Both the position numbers and the translations under genes were made by a program. 64,000 nucleotides of DNA from Thysanoteuthis rhombus (taxonomy: Eukaryota > Mollusca > Cephalopoda > Oegopsida > Thysanoteuthidae): the NCBI GenBank assembly GCA_963457665.1, contig OY735225.1, forward strand, positions 1,404,501-1,468,500, given 5' to 3'. Below, piece by piece: positions 33,501 through 46,520 of this stretch (the stretch's first letter is position 1; the number at the start of each line of letters is the position of its first letter). Below the pieces are notes generated by a model. That model did not search any database. It saw only the letters and a list, made by a program, of their open reading frames with translations, and was not told the DNA's origin.

Positions 33501-34369
33501 ATTGGTTCAAGAAATGAACTAAAATGATAACATTTGTAATGATAAATCATCAGCTGAACAATCCAGTAAAAATCAGGTTGACTTCTTATTTTACTTGTAA
33601 TATTTTTTACTTTGCATTAAGATGTTTTTAAACCTAATGTTTCTAAATTTAAATATCTCAAGATATTCTATTTATGATATTTCACAAATACAGTATTGTT
33701 AGAATACAAACTGGATTCTAAAGTAAGTTTCCTTGTGTATTGTTTGTGTCTAAACAAAAGTTGTCATTGTTGTATTATACTGGATTAACTCAAAACAACT
33801 AATTCAATTTGATATGAATAATTTTGTCGTGTAACTTTAGCAGAAGACTCGTTCTTTTGTTTATGAAAAGATTTTTTTCATGTATTGACTTGTATTTGTG
33901 TATGATGAAGTTTTCAAGTGTCATGCTCCAATAACTTCACCCTCTTCTTAATTTATCTCGGTCATTTGTTATTTGTAAAAGTGCATTAACTCTTTTGTGA
34001 CTGATGTATTAACGTCTGGAATTTTAGAAGGGTATAAAAGAATGTATTAATTTTTATTTAATGGTCAAAGAAAACTATTGAATCATTGCAGCCACAATGA
34101 TTGACCTAACCAAACGGAAAATAAGATGGTGAGGTATTCTTCATAATTTTTCTTGTTTTTATATTTATTGAGAGATCGTTCAGATAAATTGCTGTACTCT
34201 CACAAGAAAAACAAGAAAAAAAAACTGACTTCTTTGAAAAACTGTGACGTTGTTTACACAAATTTTGACAGAATTTAACAACATTTAACCAACAGAGGAG
34301 ATGGCGTGGAGGAGATTGTGGATCACATGTAAATTCAAGGGTTTGATTTTGACTTAAGCTTACCCCTAA

Positions 34370-34451
34370 GTTCCAGTAGTTTAGTGATGAGAATGGTCAC
34401 GTGAGCTACCTTCCAGTATAGAGGGTTGTGAGTTCGATTCTCACCCGGAAC
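34370..34451 (+). tRNA. tRNA-like sequence, probably a pseudogene or SINE head
   Basis: 82 bases. Acceptor arms gttccag/ccggaac pair at six of seven positions, and the T arm gtgag-ttcgatt-ctcac pairs perfectly. The anticodon arm can form ccttc/gaggg around cagtata, which would read GTA (Tyr), but base 33 is A instead of T, and the D arm is irregular. A working tRNA is unlikely. Confidence 0.35.
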
Positions 34452-34639
34452 TTATCTTCATTCCAACTTGCTCTGTTGATTTATTTACTCACTGCTAAAG
34501 TGTACCTAGTCTGAACTTAGTTGTGATAAAAAGCAACAACAATCAAGATTAAGGTAAATAGTAGCAAGAAAATTAATAGTAATTATTTGTTTCTCTAATC
34601 ACGGATGTACTTATGGGGAGGGGGGCTCGTATTAACCGT

Positions 34640-34800
34640 TACTTTTAGCACTATTTTTTTAGGATTTTAGCCAATCTTTAGCAATTTTCAACTATTAAAA
34701 ATGTCCAAAAAAGGCTAACAGTGTTTTTTAGCATGTTTTGGCTTGTTTGTTTCTAGGTCGATTTAGCATAAGAACAGTTTTGCATTGGCAACAGTGTGGG
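34640..34800. repeat. Family F repeat
   Basis: Repeated tttttagc and ggcttgtt motifs ending in tttgcattggcaacagtg, as in copies at 26.4, 42.3 and 45.6 kb. Confidence 0.45.
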
Positions 34801-34978
34801 TAATGCCCCAAGTTATTACCCTAGGTGACACCAACCCTAGGAATGCCACTGTCTGTAATAAAACTATTTGTTTGTAATTAATTTAAAGAATGAAAAAAAG
34901 AATTCTCTAAAGCTCTTGAAATATAAGATATTTCAAAAGAATGTCTTAACTCCTGAACACATTCTTATGTCACATTTT

Positions 34979-34984
34979 TTTATT
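34979..34984 (-). promoter_or_regulatory. Possible AATAAA polyadenylation signal for the CYYR1/Shisa-like gene
   Basis: The minus strand reads AATAAA here, about 480 bases past the TGA. Such hexamers are common in AT-rich DNA, so this is only a candidate end. It would place the MITE at 35265-35443 inside the 3' UTR. Confidence 0.3.
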
Positions 34985-35264
34985 TTGAGAATTGATTTTG
35001 AAAAAATAATATGACATAGCATGATGTAAAAAAAGAAAAAAAATATTCCTCTTTCTTTGCCCACTTTCTCTTCCCTTCCTGTCTCATGAACACTTTCAAC
35101 ATTTTTCAGTTTGGTTTGAAAGAAAGTGTTGAAATTCATTGCTGGTAAATAAATAGGTTCATTAGAAATTGGCTGACTGTATCAAAAGCCTCATTGTCAC
35201 ATTTGAAAGTCTCTTCATCCAATGAACAAAAGTATCAGCTTCAAGCAGTTGACATAGAATTCTT

Positions 35265-35443
35265 GAAATGGTATCATATATTTCTTTGGGTTTTAGGACA
35301 ACTGCTCCCTGGTTAATCACCCCATGACAGTAGCAGAACAACTGTATAACTGGTTAAGATTTGAGGAAATGAAGCAGTTGGCCATGTAAATGATCAGACC
35401 TTTAGGGAAATTGTCCAGGGAGCAATTGTCCTGATACCATTTC
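35265..35443. mobile_element. MITE with about 29-bp terminal inverted repeats, in the putative 3' UTR
   Basis: The left end reads GAAATGGTATCA, then a 19-base interruption, then GGACAACTGCTCCCTGG. The right end at 35415-35443 is the reverse complement of the joined form with one mismatch. The total is about 179 bp with no coding capacity. It lies 19 bp downstream of the stop codon, so it would be transcribed and could fold into a hairpin. Confidence 0.75.
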
Positions 35444-35461
35444 GATGATGAGACTTTGTTA

Positions 35462-35568
35462 TCATTTTACAAGTCTTTGTTGATCATCTGAGGTAAAAGA
35501 ATGATCTTCAGAATATGAAATTGTGGCTGGTCGCATGGGAACATCTCCAGGTCTACACTCCTCTGCAC
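35462..35568 (-). CDS. Exon 4 of the CYYR1/Shisa-like gene: C-terminal tail and stop
   Basis: The acceptor ttcacaatgtag follows a poly-T tract. The exon completes an Arg codon from exon 3 and stays open for 34 residues to TGA. The tail contains [12 protein letters not shown], an acidic/Ser run that could be a CK2-type phosphorylation region (inference). It has no PPxY motif. Confidence 0.82.
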
Positions 35569-38500
35569 CTACATTGTGAAAAAAAAAAAATGAAAGATTT
35601 ATAAAAGAATTTTAACCTTTAAAAAACTTCTATTGCCTAACTCTTAAATTCATACAAAGAAAAATGAAAATGATACTCTCAAGGGAAATAACTTCTGATC
35701 AAAAGTTGAATATGATTTTTTTTTAATAAGTCAAAGGAGGATACTTTGAATTATAAGTTATTTACTTTGATGATGACATTCAATTTTTTAAAAGGAATTT
35801 AAGAGTAAATAAATTATTTGGAAACCATTCAAAGAAATTTCTCACCAAGATTCAAACTTATTTATGATCAGTATACAGCTACTTGTTTCAGTGTTTAGAG
35901 AGTCAGGAATTAATTGTAAATGATTTTGTCTTTTACCATATGAAAAGTGTTGTGCACTCATTGTGCATTTTGTATTAATATTATTTAATCTTTATTCGAT
36001 GAAACATTGCAACCATTATTCATTTTTGACTAGTATTCCTTTTATCTTAATTTCAGTTTCTTTTTATTACAACTACTCTCACATAATAGCTGTTAGTAAA
36101 CTGCACAAATGAAAAATAGGGAATAAACTCTCAGCAAGGCATCCTTGGAAGCCTTTTTATGTATGACAGCTGTTCTACCTTTTAAGCCATGTAAGCCAAT
36201 GGTTGCCGATAATCATAACTAACCATGTAAACTTATTTCTTACTTTTCTCCAATAGCTCCGCACTAACATATTTAATGTTATTGTTTACATACACTAGTA
36301 GTGTTAGTCATGATATAAGCTGGAATTTTTATTAGATGAAGCCAATCATTATTATTTTTTTGACTCTTATTCTTTTCATCTTGGTTTAAGTCACTTTTAT
36401 CTACTATTTAGACTTTCGGTCTACAATCATTAGTAAACAGTGTGGTTTGATGATAAATAAGCTCTAGGTGAGACTCGAACTCTCATCCTTTTTGCTTTAG
36501 GAAGCCTATCTTCCCGTGATAGCTGCTCTTACCAATTGAGCTACAAGAACTTTTCTCTTGGGTGAAGATTAAGTCTAACCATATAAATAAAGCATTGTGT
36601 AAAGGAATGATAATGATTCAACAGAAAAATAAAGATTAGGGATAGAGAAAGTAAGGTCTGCAAGCCAGATCCAGCCCGTGAAGCAAATACTGGGATACTG
36701 GTGTACTATGCTTACTTTTCATGCTTTGAAGGTTTGTGTCTTTTTAATACATTCAAAAGATGCCTCAATTTAAAAAAAAAAGAAAAGAAAATTATGATTA
36801 AATCTAGTTCTTTAATTGGCATCCTTGGTTAAGCACAAATGATTTTTAGCATATGTTATGGATTTGAGGCAAAATATAAGGTATATTGAAATTGATAATT
36901 CCAGAATTTCATGCTTTTTGAGGCATTTATCTGACCCGAAATTCTCTCTTCAATATTCAATCTAGCTTGCAGAGGTAGAAAGGTTGCCAACCCGTTATAG
37001 ACAACACTGATGCAGATTATTTACTTACGTGTAGTTACAGTAATACCACCATCAGCTCCTGGTTCAACTGTGGTTGCATAGATTGTTCTGTCTTGACAGA
37101 TACCAAAGATGCAACGTCCAGCGGCTATAAGGACAAGAAGTCCAAAAATGAACCCAACAACTGCTCCTGCCACTTTATAGCCATAATAATAAGATGCAAA
37201 TGATGGATCACTGGAATAAAAATAAGATTTTCATATAAACATTATGGAACAAACATTTTGCGGCTAGGGGTCATCCTTTTGTCTTTCAAAAGCAGGTTAC
37301 GTTCATTAAGATTTGTTTTCAGTATCATAACTTGGTAGTTAAATTGTAGTAACTTCTTGAATTTTCTGAGTGGAAAAATGTTGTTACATGTCAGTTCATC
37401 ACCCACTTAGAGCAGTCAGTGTACCAACAAATGAAAATAAGACAAAACCCTATCATTATTTCATTACTAGTTTAACTCCATCTTATTATTGTTGCTTTTT
37501 ATCTCAACTCTTCACTGGGTTGATACTGTCTTCAATATTGCTATCATTTTACTGCTAGTTTCACCTCCTTTTATTACTGTTTTTTATCAGAAAAGTGAGT
37601 TAATATACTCTTTAACTAATCCAGGCTGGGAGCAAATGAAAGTGCGCTTTGAATTTCCTAACCATTTTGAATATGACAGTCATTTTGAAAGAATGTGGTC
37701 ACCCGACCATTACATTTGCCATAAAGGAAATCCATTTCTTATAACCTTCAAAATGATGTATGACTTCCATGGGATTCTTTGAAAATTAGAAAATGTAAAT
37801 CCATCCATTATGTCATTGCTTTGTAATCTCAAAAATGACCCAGGTCTGCACCTCTAAGTAAACAGCATAAAATCAAAATAAAATAAAAAATAGCTTCCAA
37901 CAAGACTCAAACTTCCACCCTTGGGATCCCAGCTTTCATAGATTTACCGTAACCATTTTGGCTATAGAAGTATTGATGATCAAGTGAAGGACTAATCTTT
38001 CATCTTCTACACCATGTTTATTTTGCCACTTTGTAATAGTGCCGGTGTCCCCCATTGCAATGTGGATGTTTAGGTCCCCAGAAAGCCAACTGCATTATAA
38101 CTGGGCTGCTACCAATTTAGTTTTTAGTAGCTAGATTAATATTTTGGGGTTCACCATCCACCTGCCTTACATAACAAACCATTTTAAGCCTGTATTAGTT
38201 ATTTTAGAAATTCTAGATTGAACATTTTCACTGTTATTTCATTACAAACATTGCATTGAGTAGCATAACTACTAATGATTGTAACATGTTAATAAAAGCT
38301 TGTTTGTTATTCATAATTTATCTCCTTTGACATTGATATATTAATTGCTCTGGATTAGTAAATGTCCATTGCTTGCTAATGGTATACCTGAAGCTGTGTT
38401 TTGTGTCAGTATGTTTACACAGTAATTTTGGAGGTTATTGCAATCAACTGCAATTTTGAATGAAAAATGGATACCAAATATCTTTTTGGAATCTACTCAT

Positions 38501-41105
38501 TTTTAAAATCTATGGAGAAAAATTTAAAGTTTCTGTTTTGGGCTAAATATGCTATCTTAACAATCAGATTTCATTTTTTTTTAAAAAGATCCCAACATAT
38601 CAGTATTTGAATACACATGTCTGAGTTTATATTGTTTTAGTAAATCATTTTTTGATGAAAATTTTCTGCAATCTTTCTTTTTATTAATAATACAAAGAAT
38701 ATTTCAATAAAATTAACATGTTTTACTAGTTTAGGATGTTTCATCAACAAAATGTTGCTTTGTTGTCAAAAGTGTGTTGGTATCTGCTTGATTGTTTTAT
38801 GGGAAAAAATGAAAGAAAAAATTGATATTACTAAAATGTATTAAAATTTTCAATTCAGTATAAACCGACTGTTCTATACTTACAAACTGTAAAATTGCAG
38901 CCGAAATAATGAAAAAAGGAAAAAGCCTGAATTTTTTTCTATGTACTTTTAAAAGACACTGGAGTCTAATGAATGCCAATGAAGTCAGACTTCGCCTCTT
39001 TATTATGATGATGATTCAGTCAAACAGGATATGAAGTCTGTAATCATATATCGTGATGTAATTTTCAGAATCATCTTATATGCTCAGTCACCTTTATATG
39101 TCAATATATGGTAATTTTTAAAAAAATGTTCGAATATGATCTGGTGATTTGAATGAATATGTAAATAGTTAAGCAACTTACTCTTCAATGCAGCAGTAAC
39201 TGTTTTCCAGAGGACCACAACAACCTATTTCACAGTATATCTTGTCTGTCTGACCCTGGTCATCTATGATGTTGCAGTGTTCACACTGGATGCCTAGAAG
39301 TAAAAAGATGAAGAAAATAAGATATATAATTATTTTAGCTTTTATCTATTCATTAATTGTTTATGTGACCTATAATATCATGGATAGGATTTATTAGAAA
39401 AATTTTTAAAAACTTTCATACAGTTTAAGAATTACATATGTATGGATATAACTAATACTCAAATCATTTATAGGCATTGAGCACATACCCAAGTTTTTAT
39501 AGAACATTTAACTTGTGAACAGTTGTAGTGAATATAATGGATTTAAAAAGCATGTCATTTAATAGTTGATATTTCTGGTTGAACAAAGATAACTTCAGAG
39601 GTGTGATAAGATGGTTAAAAGTGTAGATTTTGCCGTCTCCCTCTCCACAGAAGAATTTGTAATAGCCCACACTCAGTGAGTTTAAGTGCAGGGAGTTGCA
39701 GGTCATCCCCAAGGAATGAAAATAAAAGTAGTAATGTTAGTGCTTGATCTTTGAATTCATATTAAAAAATTGTCAACATCAAGGGAAACGACTTTTGATT
39801 AAAATCATTTCCCTTTGACCATTGACTGAATTTAAGAAAAAAATTATATTCAATTCACATAAGAGACTCATTATTTGAATTCTATTCATTGAAGAGTTCT
39901 ACTGTAATTTGGAGCGGTTACAAGTGATCCATGAATTTAAGAGTTGAAAGTGGAATTTGATGACTTAACCATTGAATTTTATTTTTCTTAAAATTTGTTT
40001 GAGAAAGTTTCAGCTCTCAATAAGCATGTTATGCATTGGAAATCAAAGGAAAAGTGGTCAAGAATTGATGCAAACATTACTGAAAAATTGGGACTTCTGT
40101 AGCGTATAATGTTAATGCTTTGACTATAGAAATGGATTAAAAATGAAAAAAAAACAGATTGCCATTAGTCAGAAATTGAGGCAAGCAATATTAACAGAAT
40201 AGAGCTATTATATTTCTATAGAAATGCTTATAAAATCAGGAAGAAAGATTGTCAGTGGTCAGAAATTATTGTAAGCATTACTGACAAAATAAAGCTATTA
40301 TACGTATAATTTTTATCTCAATGTATAACTATGAAGTGTAGAGTCTTTCTTTCTTCCACCACTACTGGCAAGACTGTCATCTGATTGAAGCATTCTTGAA
40401 ATGTCCACCCACATTGGTACTGAATTCACAAGACTTCTCCAACCGCCAGGAGCTCGGTGCATCCTTAATATAATTTTCGAACTGTCTGTCTGTCTGTGAC
40501 ATCAAACAGACAGAGAGGAAGGATGTATTGTACACACATGAATACAAAATACTGTTCTGTTTTACATGTACCTATGTTCGTGTGGCTGCTGCTGATATAA
40601 CTACTACTACTGTTGCGAATGTGTCAATTTCATTTTTTACTCAAAATGAATACAAGAATTTTAGTTTACCATACCATGCTTTAAATTTTCAAATTGCTGT
40701 GTAAACATAATGACACAGGACACAGTTTAAGGTATATCATGAGTAAAGCAACAGGATTTAACAAGTAGACATCATTTAGAGAAAAAATTGATTTCATAAA
40801 TAGATATTTACTGGTATCCCCTGCTATAAAGCTGGTGTTGGGGTCCAAGCAAGCCAACCCAAGCATGTTGCAAGTTAGTTGTCTTGGAGCTAGATTAACA
40901 TTTAGGGGTCCATCATCCACCCACGTTATAATGCAAACTGCACCATAACGAACCGCGTTATAACTGGGGAGACTTGTATCAAGCTTAGGTGAATGTAGCC
41001 CAAGGCCAAATATCATGTCCTGATCATCCCCACCCTTTATTTGGCATTGTTTGTTTTCATGAACTTAATCCCATAATTCCTGAGATGAGCGATATCTATC
41101 TATCT

Positions 41106-41165
<60 letters not shown>

Positions 41166-43917
41166 TTATTTATCTATGTATGTCCATTGTAAAACATGCC
41201 ATACTATGTTTTTGTCCCTATCTTAGAGTGTAGACTAGATATACCTTTCATGTTTCATATACATAACCCCAAAATGAATCAGTATGAAATGGTATAATTG
41301 ATGTTGCTAATCTCAACAAGTAAAATTCAAAAAACACTACAAATTTTCACACCTAGTGCAGTGCTCATTCCAAAAGAGTTAGCTCAGAAGGAGCCTGACT
41401 TTATGGTGTATCGAGCAGCCGGCTATAATTGTCATATCTAATAATGTTGATTTAAATACCTGTATGCAAACATTATTTGTTATAGGTAACGAACGATATA
41501 AGATGTATTCTGAAGAGCAAAAACCAAAGAGATAATTTATAGAAACTATGAAGAAAGCAATTGTGATATTGCCGGTGGCGAGTCATAAAATTCATCATTT
41601 TCTGACCCCTGCCTTGGGGACCGGGTTTATGTTGTGTCCCCCCAAAACATGTTAGGCTTGTTGAGCATTAGGAAAGGCAGAGCATTCTCAAGTACCTCTT
41701 CAACTTTCGATAAGAAGTCAGTTTTAAAGACATGTTTTGGTGGTAGTGCTTGGAAAGGCAAAGTATCTTCATGTTTTTGTTTAAAGTCTGACACTACGCT
41801 AGCATTTTAGAGACATATTTCAGCAGTTATACTTAAAGAAGAAAAGCATCTTTTCTTTAATGGCTGATATGAATCTAGCATTCTAGAGATATATTTATTT
41901 TTATTAGATTTCTCAATAATTAGTGATCCAAACTCAACTTCAGACTTTACACTGCACTGCCTTGTATATTGACTAATATATCTGGCAAATGTCCTTGTCA
42001 TACAATGGCCAGTTGTTGAGTAATTGCACTGATTACTTCAATTGTATCATAGCAATCATCTCAGACTTTATATAGAAATTAAAAAAGTATTGAAATGATT
42101 TAAATATCTTCTTTCAAGCTTTGATTCTGGTTGATAACAAAGTTCGTCATAAAGAATAAAAATTACTTTTGCATAATCAAAGCATGAGTGTTAAATCTTT
42201 ATCTTAAGACAGAATTCTTTGACAAATAAAAATTTGTCAGTGTCAAAATCGCTAAATTAGTACAGAAGTGCTTAAATATTTTGGGCCCCTTTTTAGCACC
42301 TTCCTGGTGTTTAGGACTATTTAGGTTCTTTTTTTCATTTAGTGCTCTTTAGTAGTTAATGTTGCTTAGGTTGACTACACTGAGTTTCAGTCTTGGCAAT
42401 TTTCTTTGCTAATATTATGCCATGAATGAAGTCTGCAGACAGAAATATTTAAACTCTGTATTGAAAATTGTCCTAAAATGAAGTATCCATTACAGAAATA
42501 TTGAATAGAAAATTATTTATTTAATGATTACTTAATTGGACTTTGAAAGAAACATCACTTAAGATATAGAGAAAACTAGATTTGTTTACGGTGGGTATCT
42601 GTCAACTCAGTTCCAAGGTTTGGCTGCTAAAGTTTACAAGTGTCTCATGTGATCGCAGAAGTATGGATGGTCAAAAATAGCAAAACTTGATATTACCCAC
42701 AGTTGCAAAAGTATTTTCCCAACATTAAAACACTGTCAAATGAAGGGCAACACTCTTAGATTATTGACATTTAGAACCCATCAATGTTAAAATAGCTTTT
42801 GATTGCAGGAAAGGTGATTGAAGGAGTGTTTTGCCCAAAGGTTCACTTATCAACTCTCTGTCAACCATCATGGCATGTCAGTGATGAGACTTTTTCTCAC
42901 GGCAGAGCACAGGGAGATGTGGATTCATGTTTTTTCACAAAGACATTGGTGTGAAGTAAATATAAATAGCCCCACCCTGCCATTAGTGTTTTAGTCCTTT
43001 TACCTCACTGCGTCACTTATAGTTCTCCCTCAATATAATGTGATTTGCGATATTAGGCAGTTGAATGGTGGACCCCTGAATTCTTAGCTTTATAATCACC
43101 CAATCATCCAGAAAAATCCAAATTAACCAAGAATTTCATCAAAAGACTTACTTATTATGACTAAGATATAAAATTTCTTTAATTCGAAAAAAAAAGATTG
43201 GCAACTTACAAAACCTATAATGCCGAAAGGTCAAAATTCCAAAAATCTAAGGCTATTTAATGATATAAAAGTTTATCAATTATTATAAAAACGTTAAAAA
43301 GAAGAGTTGAAAAGAAATCGGATATGGAAATTATTTCCTCCCATTATGGAGAAACAAGTTGTTGTTGAAGCATTGTTTTTTGAAATTTGTTTTTACCTTG
43401 GAAATGGAGAAAAAAAACAGCGGTAAATTCAGTAATCAAGAAATACATAGTGAAAGTTTGATTAAATTTAACTTGTTTTTTTTTTAAATTTTTCAAAATT
43501 TCTGGAGCCTTTATACAAGACAACAGTGCAGACAAATTTTGATCTCAAGGTTCGGGATTTCAACATCCCAGGAGCACTCTGGATTTGTTTTTTGGATTAT
43601 GATCGGTACTGCTTGTAATTTTATTAGTGTTTTAGTTCTTTTACAAGATGACTTATCATTAGAAGTATGTTTTGAAACAGTTTCTCAGCATTAAGTCATT
43701 GATCTAAATATGCAAATTTTTAGTCCTCCCCCCACTTCCACAGTTATCATGTCTTGGTTATAATGCAGTTGGCTTTCTTGGACCCCAACGCCTGTGTAAT
43801 GTTGCTCAAGGGTAAGTGGATATACCATGTTTAATAAAAAACAATTATACTTAATAGAATGTTATTGATATAAAATTTATTTGTGTATGTATCTCTATCC
43901 ACCTTTCTCCCTCTCTC

Positions 43918-43986
<69 letters not shown>

Positions 43987-46461
43987 CGACAGAAAAAATT
44001 ATAAATGAGTTATATAACTTTGAAATTCTATTTGAAATCATCTCTTATTATTACATGGTGAATGTATCATTTGGCCGAGACAGCATAAATAGAATAAACA
44101 ATAAAAGAAAATGGGGCTGCTGCAGGAATCAAACCTACCCAAAACATCTGGGAATTAGACCATGAAAAAATTTGGCTCCACCTAGTTTTCACTGTCTCCC
44201 TCAAAGTAACCTTTTGCCAGCTATTTGGAAACAGTTGTGACAAAAGTCTGTATTACAACTAACAATGCTGTTGGATTTCACAAAAATTTTAGAGACACTT
44301 TCTATATAATCGATGCATATATGAAATATCTGGAACACATTTTCAACAATCTTTGAAAAAAAAAATCATTATTATAAAGAAGAGTTTGAATGTATGAATT
44401 TACGTATACTAGGATGAATCGATATGTCCATAGCCTGACAAAGTTATTAGATTTTTGATCTGAAATTTACTCTGTATAATGTTTGATCTATGTGATTAAT
44501 TGAAACATTGAGTTAAGTGTATTGACAATGAAGGAGATTATATTAGAAAATAAACATTTTGTTGTGTAAAATAATTTTTTTTCTATCATCAGGCAACTGC
44601 TACATTGTTATTGATGTAATTATATATACTTAGGCTCAGACATAACAGCGTTTGGCAAAAATCTTTTCAGGGTCTTTTTGCTTAGTTCTTTGTTGAGTGA
44701 ATTTCAAGATCATTTAACTTTGATTTCAAGGCATTAAATGAGTTAATCTAAAAATACTTCTCAGTGGTGATTCTAATGTAAAGAGATTCTTTTTATGGCT
44801 TATTTTTCTGCTTGACAGAGTAGAAACCATGAACGAAAATATCAGCATCAACATAGGCATTTTCAGTTTTTAAGTGGATCTGGCTGGTTATCTATTTTTG
44901 CATGCATGGATTACAGCATTGAAGCTAGAGGGCTGAATATTTCAACATTTACTCCTTATAATGTCAGGGGAAAAAAGAGTTTGGTTTTTTTTTTTTCATC
45001 TTAAATTCCATCCAAAATAGATTTTCAATGATCACCCTTTTGCCCAGTTTTTGATTGATCACCCCTAACACATCATCATCATCCTCAGTCTTTTAATGTC
45101 CGTCGTTGGACATAGACCTTCCCCAGGATTCGCCCCACTTCTCTATCATGGGCATCGTGGAGCCAGTATTTTCTAAATTTGTCTAGTTCATCCCTCCATC
45201 TTCAGTTTTGCTTGTGATTTCTGGGGATCCATGTTGTGAGTCGTGATGTCCATCAGTTGTCTGTCATTCTTGCAACATGGCCTGCCCATTGCCATTTAAG
45301 TTTTCTACTAGATTCTATGATGTCTCTGACACCCGTTTTCTTCCTTCAGGTATCTTTATTTCATGATGGATGTTTTTTTCTTCATGGTGTATCTTGACAA
45401 ACTTTGTTGACCAAAAATCCAGACTAGAACTTCGCTACTGCTTTTTGATGTATAAAACATGAAGTATCTTGTATATGCAGTGTTGCCAATTTAGCACTTT
45501 TCTCTTTTTGACTCTGTGAAAAGGTGCTGAATTAGCTTTGATGTGCTTAATTATTTGAGCCATTTTTTCTGCATGTCTTTGATAATTTTTAGCATTTTTG
45601 GAGTGTGTTTTGGCCATTCTGGAGGTGTTATGGTTACTTTTTAAAAAAATAAATTTAGCATTTTTAGGCATTCAGACTAAGGCAAAAATATTTTTTGAGT
45701 TGGCATCACTGTGTACATAATACTCAGAAAATAGATTTTGTCCTGTATGAATCTCCAGATTAGTATGTTAGTTATTTATTTGGCATAAATTGACAAGGCC
45801 ACGGTAAATTGAACTCATTACTATAAGTGAAATGTTTTGGAAGATGAACTGATAACTGTTGTTTTATGATAGATATCCTAAATTATCATGCCATAAATCA
45901 GTAAAACCTCTGTTTTTTTACTGATACTTATATCTTCAAGATATTTCATAACAGACTGGAAAAAATATACAGGTCTGGTTAGTGACTGAATAGAAACCAT
46001 TATGAAACCAACATTTTTTGGCTGCACGCTGTGTTTGGGGTAATCAATTTGAGAAAATTTGAAAAGTGGGTAATCAATGAATGAGTTACATCTTTTTGCC
46101 TTTTGTTAAGCAGTGATCTCTAAAAAAAATCTGAATTTTCAAACAACAAACAGACACAAACTAAGGGATCAATCTAGCTTAAACTCACATTGCAAACTGA
46201 ACTCGCTGCTAAAAAAGTATTGGGGTGGAGATTTTGAAAAATCAAAATGAACGTTTTTTTTTTCCAGACATAAAAAGGAATAAATGTTTAAATTCTCAGC
46301 CCTCTAGCTCCATTGTCACAGCCTATAAATGTCATACATGTATACGTACATACATAATCAGCTAGCCAGACAGACCAACTTGAAATTTGAAAGAAAACCT
46401 GTGTTGGCAGTTTTAGTGACTGTTTCTAACATGTAGGTTTTAACATATGTGTGTGTGTATG

Positions 46462-46520
<59 letters not shown>

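Noticed and set aside
34370..34451. Functional tyrosine tRNA
   Set aside because: The base before the anticodon is A instead of T, the D arm is irregular, and an acceptor pair is broken. A pseudogene or SINE head is more likely.
37370..37782. Overlapping plus-strand open frames of 62 and 97 codons
   Set aside because: They lie in intron 2 of the minus-strand gene, have no splice support and no recognisable domain.
43881..44165. Open frame of 94 codons
   Set aside because: It is carried by the (CT)n(AT)n microsatellite, giving Ser/Leu and Tyr/Ile runs, and then by a SINE.
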